A stretch of 43,648 nucleotides of DNA from Pseudomonas sp. ACN8 (GTDB lineage Bacteria > Pseudomonadota > Gammaproteobacteria > Pseudomonadales > Pseudomonadaceae), in the NCBI RefSeq assembly GCF_002303925.1, contig NZ_MRCS01000053.1, forward strand, positions 1 through 43,648. Reading direction: 5' to 3'. Shown here piece by piece: positions 39,703-43,648 of the stretch. The notes under the pieces are model-generated. The model saw nothing but the letters and a program-made list of their open reading frames with translations. It was not told where the DNA came from and searched no databases. A program made the position numbers and the translations under genes. Position 1 is the first letter of the stretch. Each line of letters starts with the position of its first letter.

Positions 39703-41424
39703 TCAGCGTCGACTGCGCTGATAATGTTCAACCGCCAGTTCCAGGTTCAGGAACATGCGCGCCTCGCCCAGCGCATGGCCCAGGGGGGCCTTGATGACCA
39801 TCTCCCATACGCTCGGGCTCATGCCCACCAGCCACAATGAAATGCCTTTTTCCTGCAGTTGCTGTTCCGCCCCGGTGAGCATTTTCAGCGCGGTGTACTC
39901 CAGGTCGAACACGCTGCGCAGGTCCAGGACCACAACCTTGGGGTTCGCCTCGTCAATCAGCGGCCGGATCTTGTCGGCGATGCGCTCGGCATTGGCGAAG
40001 AACACCCGCCCTTCAGGCCTGAGCAACAGCAGCCCGTCAAAGTGTTCGTCGTCTGCGTGGTCGGTGGCCTGCGGGCGATAGACGTTGGTGCCGGGCTTGC
40101 GTCCCAGGACATGCACGGGCGGGTCCGAGACCTGATAGGCCAGGGCCAGCAACGAGACGATGATCGCCACGACGATCCCTTGCAGCGTGCCCAGCAGTAT
40201 CACGCCGATCATGGCCACCACGGCCCAGGCAAATTCGGTACGACGAACCGACAGGATCTCGCGAAATTCCGCCGGTTCGATCAGGCCCACCGAATACACG
40301 ATCACCACGGCGGCGAGCGTGGCATTGGGCATCAGGCCAATGAGCGGTGCCAGCAGCAGGCAAGTGCCCAGTGCCAGTGCAGCGGTGACCAGTGCGGCCA
40401 GTTGCGAACGGGCGCCGGCCAGGCGGTTCACCGCTGTCTGGGTGGTCCCGCCACCGGCTACCATGGCCCCGAGAAACGCGCCACCGATGTTGGCGACGCC
40501 CGTGGCCAGCAGCTCCCGGTTCGGTTGTGGCGCGGGCTCGTCACTGCGGGCGAAAGCGCGCCCCGCCGCGATGGTTTCGGTGAAACTCATCAACGCGATA
40601 CCCATCGCCGAGGACCACAGGGTCTCGACCATCGACCAGACCGGCAGGGTCGGCGCAGGCAATCCGATCGGCACCACACCGACGGCGGACACACCAAAGC
40701 GCTCCAGGCCAAACAGGCTCATGCCGATGATGCCAAGCGCCACCGCAATCAAGGGTGCGGGCAGCCTTGGCGTAAAACGCTTCATGCCCACCAGCAGCAG
40801 GACCATGAACACACCGACCGCCACGGTCGGCAACGAAGCATGGCCGACGCTCTGGACCGTGGCCACCAGGTTGTGCAGGAAGCCGCCTTTATCGATGTGC
40901 GTGCCCAACAGCTTGGGCAACTGGTCGAGCACGATGACCACGCCGATGCCGGCCTTGAAACCCACCAGCACCGGTTCGGAAATGAAATTGGCGACGAAGC
41001 CCAGGCGCAGCAACCCTGCAACGATCAGGATCGCGCCCACCATCAGGGCCAGCGTGGCGGAGCCGGCGAGCAAGGTCGCCGCATCGCCATCAGGGCTGAT
41101 CTGGCCCAACGCGGAGCCGGCGAGAATGGCCAGGGTGGTTGTGGTGCTGACACTGAGCGGGCGCGACGTGCCGAGCACGGCATAGATCACCATCGGCACC
41201 AGCGCCGTGTACAACCCGACTTGCACCGGCAGGCCGGCAATGGTGGCGTACGCCAGCGCCTTGGGAATGACCACCGCCGCTGCCGTCAGCCCGGCGACCA
41301 CATCGCTGCGCAGCCAGTCTGGCCGGTAGTTGTCGAGCCACTCCGGGATCAACAGGCTGCGCAAGGTTCCCCGCTGTGGAGTGCCTGTAATCCGCTCTTG
41401 CGGATGGCCGCCTTGTTGGTTCAT
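39703..41424 (-). CDS. SulP family anion transporter with STAS domain
   Basis: The 573-residue protein has about 10-14 membrane segments (residues 30-420). The SulP patterns include D-V-V-A-G-L-T-A-A-A-V-V-I-P-K-A-L-A-Y-A, G-L-Y-T-A-L-V-P and S-V-S-T-T-T-T-L. A C-terminal cytoplasmic STAS domain (about 455-560) contains V-V-V-L-D-L-R-S-V. Members carry sulfate, bicarbonate or dicarboxylates; the substrate is not clear. GGAG precedes the ATG. It leads ppk2. Confidence 0.9.
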   Translation of the reverse strand: MNQQGGHPQERITGTPQRGTLRSLLIPEWLDNYRPDWLRSDVVAGLTAAAVVIPKALAYATIAGLPVQVGLYTALVPMVIYAVLGTSRPLSVSTTTTLAILAGSALGQISPDGDAATLLAGSATLALMVGAILIVAGLLRLGFVANFISEPVLVGFKAGIGVVIVLDQLPKLLGTHIDKGGFLHNLVATVQSVGHASLPTVAVGVFMVLLLVGMKRFTPRLPAPLIAVALGIIGMSLFGLERFGVSAVGVVPIGLPAPTLPVWSMVETLWSSAMGIALMSFTETIAAGRAFARSDEPAPQPNRELLATGVANIGGAFLGAMVAGGGTTQTAVNRLAGARSQLAALVTAALALGTCLLLAPLIGLMPNATLAAVVIVYSVGLIEPAEFREILSVRRTEFAWAVVAMIGVILLGTLQGIVVAIIVSLLALAYQVSDPPVHVLGRKPGTNVYRPQATDHADDEHFDGLLLLRPEGRVFFANAERIADKIRPLIDEANPKVVVLDLRSVFDLEYTALKMLTGAEQQLQEKGISLWLVGMSPSVWEMVIKAPLGHALGEARMFLNLELAVEHYQRSRR

Positions 41425-41747
41425 CAGTCACTCCAGTGGCAAATCTTCCACGCAGATGATGAGTGGGCTCAACTGACCGCACAATCCTTTAACTGCACGC
41501 GCCCCCCCTTGCAAACCTTCATTGGCATCGAAGCGCGTGTGCCGGCAGGCAATCCACGCAGACTCGACCAGTTACAAATGTAGCGGGTTTGCACGGCTAC
41601 GCCGCCACATGGCTGGCGAAGGAGATAGATGCCCCACCATCACCACTAAAAAATGAAAAGCCTTATATGGACGACGTCATGAAAGCGATAAATGAGCTAT
41701 ACCCGCTAATTCTCCCCATTGCAGTTCTTCAACTCAGGAGTTTGGCA
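41425..41747. other. Intergenic region without recognised feature
   Basis: The stretch between the SulP promoter side and the lipoprotein gene is open in the lipoprotein frame from 41589, but nothing protein-like or well initiated precedes the ATG at 41748. It must hold promoters for both divergent genes; I could not place them. Confidence 0.3.
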
Positions 41748-42200
41748 ATGAAGCTCAAAACCTCACTGGCAGCACTCATGGTTGCGGCAAGCCTTTTCGG
41801 CTGCACCACTTCATCGACCCACGGCGTAAACGTCAACCTGGCCGCCACCCGGCAAAACGCCGGTCAGATCGGCACCGTCACCTTGACCGACTGGGACAAG
41901 AAAACCGGGCTCAGTTTCTTCATCAGCGGTGCTCCAATGGGGGTTACCCTGCCCCTGCGCCTTTACTCGTTCATCAATAACGGCACCTGCGAGCAACCCG
42001 GGTCAGTCGCCTACGCGATGAACGACACCGTCAACACCGAAGCCCAACCCGTACGCGGCTGGACTTTTACCAGAACCGCGCCTGTGCCGTTGCAAACCCT
42101 GGTTGACGGCAAGTATTCGGTGGTCGTGCGAACGGCTGCGACCGATGGCAATGTCGATATCTTTTGCGGGGATATCAAGGCAACAGAGCCGGTGAAATAG
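41748..42200 (+). CDS. Small predicted lipoprotein
   Basis: The 150-residue protein starts with a lipoprotein signal: K-L-K-T, a hydrophobic run and the lipobox S-L-F-G-C at about residue 20, so the mature N-terminal Cys would be acylated. The rest is a beta-rich domain with two further Cys (N-N-G-T-C and I-F-C-G) that may form a disulfide. AGGAG lies eight bases before the ATG at 41748, which decides the start. No family was recognised. A long hairpin follows the stop. Confidence 0.8.
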   Translation: MKLKTSLAALMVAASLFGCTTSSTHGVNVNLAATRQNAGQIGTVTLTDWDKKTGLSFFISGAPMGVTLPLRLYSFINNGTCEQPGSVAYAMNDTVNTEAQPVRGWTFTRTAPVPLQTLVDGKYSVVVRTAATDGNVDIFCGDIKATEPVK

Positions 42201-42221
42201 CCGCGCCCCTTGCAGGCCAGT

Positions 42222-42256
42222 ACCGCTCGCGCCACCGGTTGTCCGGTGCGAGCGGT
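42222..42256 (+). terminator. Long hairpin after the lipoprotein gene
   Basis: ACCGCTCGC-GCC-ACCGG pairs with CCGGT-GCGAGCGGT (14 bp with a three-base bulge) around a TTGT loop. It lies 21 bases after the stop. There is no T-run, but the stability fits a terminator or 3' end protector. Confidence 0.5.
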
Positions 42257-42408
42257 GGCGTCGGGTGAACGGAAACGGGACCCGCGGCAACAACCAGTAA
42301 CAAACCTGTCATTACTCACTGATAACGTCCAAACGCTTTCCCGAACCGCTTCCGCTCGATCTCCGATCGCCCAGTTTCCTGTACCAGGGCTTTGCCCATC
42401 CGCTCAAG

Positions 42409-43443
42409 GTGCCACTTCAGGTGTACGCAAGCACGACGCGCAAGCAAATCATCATCAGGTCCAACGACATGAGCTGCGACGACTTTGGCGCGTTGTTCTC
42501 GAACCTGTTCGGCAACCTCTATTCAGACTCTCCACCGCCGCCGAAAAACATCATCATTGGCGGGGTCTATGGCCGGCACGAAGGTGTCAGTTTTCGTCGC
42601 ATGCACTATCGCGGTGATTTCACGGTGGCGTTTCCCGCCCCCCTTGATGAAATCACCTTCGTCATTCCCACCGCCGGCAAGATCATCTTCAACCACGTCA
42701 CCGAGTCGGTCGGCTTCGCACAAATAGGCCTGGCGATCGACAAGGCCGAAGTCCGCTCGACGCGCTTTGTCGACAACCACGCACAACACGGGATTTCGAT
42801 CAGCCGCCGCCTGATCACCGAGCGCCTGTCGGCTCTGTTGGGCAAACCTATCCTGCAAAAGGTGCATTTCGAGCCGGTGGTGGATCTGAATGTGGCGGCC
42901 TTGCAGGGCATCCGTGCGTTGATTGAACTGGCCACGGGCACCGAGTTCGACCTGCTGATCAACACGGGTTCGCTGATGCCTTCGCGCCTTCGCGAAATGC
43001 TGGTCGATGCGGTGCTGGAAGCCTGGCCGCACAACTTCACCGAAGCCCTGCGGCGCCCTTCCCCACTGATAGCGCCACGGCATGTGAAGCTGGCCGTCGA
43101 GTACATTCAGGCGCATCCCGACCACCTGGCCAGCGGCACGGAACTGGCGCAGTTGACCAACGTCAGCCTGCGCGCATTGCAGGAAGGTTTTCAGCGTTTC
43201 ATGGGCACTTCGATCGTCGCCTATCAACGGCAGGTACGCCTGGAGCGCGCCTTTGCCGCGCTGTCCCAGGGGGTGTCGCCTTCGGTGACAGACGTGGCCC
43301 TGCAACACGGCTTCAGCAATGTCGGGCGGTTTTGCCAGTATTTCCAGAGTGCCTACGGCATCAGTCCCGCAGATGTGAGAAAGGGCCTGCGAACGCGGCC
43401 GATGAGTTCAGCTATACCTGAACCCTCGGGGGTTCAGGTATAG
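42409..43443 (+). CDS. AraC family transcriptional regulator; true N-terminus uncertain
   Basis: The protein (344 residues from the GTG at 42409) ends with the AraC double helix-turn-helix (about 235-330): L-A-Q-L-T-N-V-S-L-R-A-L-Q-E-G-F-Q-R-F and V-A-L-Q-H-G-F-S-N-V-G-R-F-C-Q-Y-F. The N-terminal half is an AraC-binding-like sensor domain. Upstream, the same frame stays open to a stop at 42298 and reads like a regulator N-terminus (F-P-E-P-L-P-L-D-L and P-S-F-L-Y-Q-G-F-A-H-P-L-K), but offers no ATG, GTG or TTG; only a CTG at 42319. Either a rare start is used or the start was lost. The stop codon lies inside a 15-bp hairpin. Confidence 0.82.
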   Translation: MPLQVYASTTRKQIIIRSNDMSCDDFGALFSNLFGNLYSDSPPPPKNIIIGGVYGRHEGVSFRRMHYRGDFTVAFPAPLDEITFVIPTAGKIIFNHVTESVGFAQIGLAIDKAEVRSTRFVDNHAQHGISISRRLITERLSALLGKPILQKVHFEPVVDLNVAALQGIRALIELATGTEFDLLINTGSLMPSRLREMLVDAVLEAWPHNFTEALRRPSPLIAPRHVKLAVEYIQAHPDHLASGTELAQLTNVSLRALQEGFQRFMGTSIVAYQRQVRLERAFAALSQGVSPSVTDVALQHGFSNVGRFCQYFQSAYGISPADVRKGLRTRPMSSAIPEPSGVQV

Positions 43444-43444
43444 C
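43411..43444 (+). terminator. 15-bp perfect hairpin overlapping the AraC stop codon
   Basis: GCTATACCTGAACCC and GGGTTCAGGTATAGC form an unbroken 15-bp stem with a four-base loop (TCGG). The last ten codons and the TAG stop are inside the stem. There is no T-run. It may end transcription or protect the 3' end. Confidence 0.55.
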
Positions 43445-43453
43445 AATGAGCCA

Positions 43454-43547
43454 ATGTGGCAGCGAGCCTGCTCGCGAATAAGTCATCACATCCAACATCC
43501 ATGTTGACTGACACTCCGCCATCGCGAGCAGGCTCGCTCCCACAAGG
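43454..43547. repeat. REPIN
   Basis: Inverted pair of the GCGAGCCTGCTCGCGA type with an inner ACATCCA/ATGTTG region, between the convergent AraC gene and the outer-membrane protein gene. Confidence 0.9.
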
Positions 43548-43569
43548 ATCTCCAGTGAATGGTGCTCCG

Positions 43570-43648
43570 TCAGAACAGATAACTGGCCTTCAGCCCGCCA
43601 TTGAAGCCGTGGCTGTCGCCGCCACCGCTGGCGCCGATTTCTGCACCC
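43570..43648 (-). CDS. 3' end of an outer-membrane beta-barrel protein (start outside window)
   Basis: The last 25 codons on the minus strand end G-F-N-G-G-L-K-A-S-Y-L-F before the stop. Alternating hydrophobic residues and a terminal Phe are the C-terminal signature of outer-membrane barrels recognised by the Bam complex. The G-G-G-D-S-H-G-F-N turn fits an autotransporter barrel or similar porin. Only this fragment is visible, so the family is a guess. Confidence 0.6.
   Translation of the reverse strand, partial: GAEIGASGGGDSHGFNGGLKASYLF

Noticed and set aside
39859..41583. A plus-strand open frame of about 574 codons opposite the SulP gene
   Set aside because: It is His/Gln/Asp-rich without domain features, an artefact of high-GC coding DNA.

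Overview
The window looks like a chromosomal segment of a Pseudomonas of the P. fluorescens group. The evidence is high-GC codon use with strong Shine-Dalgarno sites, many copies of the short palindromic family built on GAGCGAGCCTGCTCGCGA (REP/REPIN elements), a DUF6124 gene, and familiar Pseudomonas housekeeping genes. No rRNA, CRISPR array, transposase or phage gene was seen. One tRNA (Gln, TTG) is present.

Layout. 1-3.8 kb: 3' part of a large protein with nine VVAWG-type (RCC1-like) repeats, a glutathione S-transferase, tRNA-Gln and a small membrane-anchored protein. 3.8-7.6 kb: rlhA (23S rRNA hydroxylation) on the minus strand, an AT-rich orphan gene with its own terminator, a RidA-family gene and a short NIPSNAP-like gene. 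7.6-12 kb: a phosphonate cluster on the plus strand with an iron alcohol dehydrogenase resembling phosphonoacetaldehyde/hydroxyethylphosphonate dehydrogenases, an organophosphate:phosphate antiporter-type transporter, a LysR regulator and phnX. No aminotransferase (phnW) is present, so the cluster fits 2-hydroxyethylphosphonate use better than 2-aminoethylphosphonate use. 12-14.6 kb: a divergent AraC regulator, a fosmidomycin-resistance-type exporter (fsr) and a VOC protein. 14.7-17.6 kb: a LuxR-type regulator, a DUF6124 gene with a structured leader, and a complete Xre/RES toxin-antitoxin pair with a palindromic operator.

17.8-23.3 kb: a polyamine-type ABC importer (ATPase, Tat-exported binding protein, two permeases) overlapping an aldehyde dehydrogenase. 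23.5-25.5 kb: a metallophosphoesterase and a zinc alcohol dehydrogenase. 25.6-29.2 kb (minus): a compact four-gene operon (UDP-glucuronate 4-epimerase-like, polyprenyl-phosphate sugar synthase, LpxB-N small membrane protein, ArnT-like transferase) that probably adds a sugar, perhaps galacturonate, to an envelope glycolipid. 29.4-31 kb: SleB-type and CAP-domain secreted proteins. 31.5-34.2 kb: moaA, a broken bestrophin-family gene, and chrA. 34.5-38.8 kb: a PuuB/PauB-like oxidoreductase, a cluster of REPs around a broken DeoR-family gene, tiny ORFs, and a long-form ornithine decarboxylase (speC). 38.8-41.4 kb (minus): ppk2 and a SulP transporter. 41.7-43.6 kb: a lipoprotein, an AraC regulator whose stop codon lies in a long hairpin, and the 3' end of an outer-membrane protein.

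Themes. Polyamine genes recur at three separate places: import plus aldehyde oxidation, gamma-glutamylputrescine oxidation, and putrescine synthesis. Phosphorus metabolism also recurs (phosphonate cluster and ppk2). The least ordinary parts are the phnW-less phosphonate cluster beside an exporter known for a phosphonate antibiotic, the glycolipid operon, the structured DUF6124 leader, and two gene remnants that plain ORF calling would miss.
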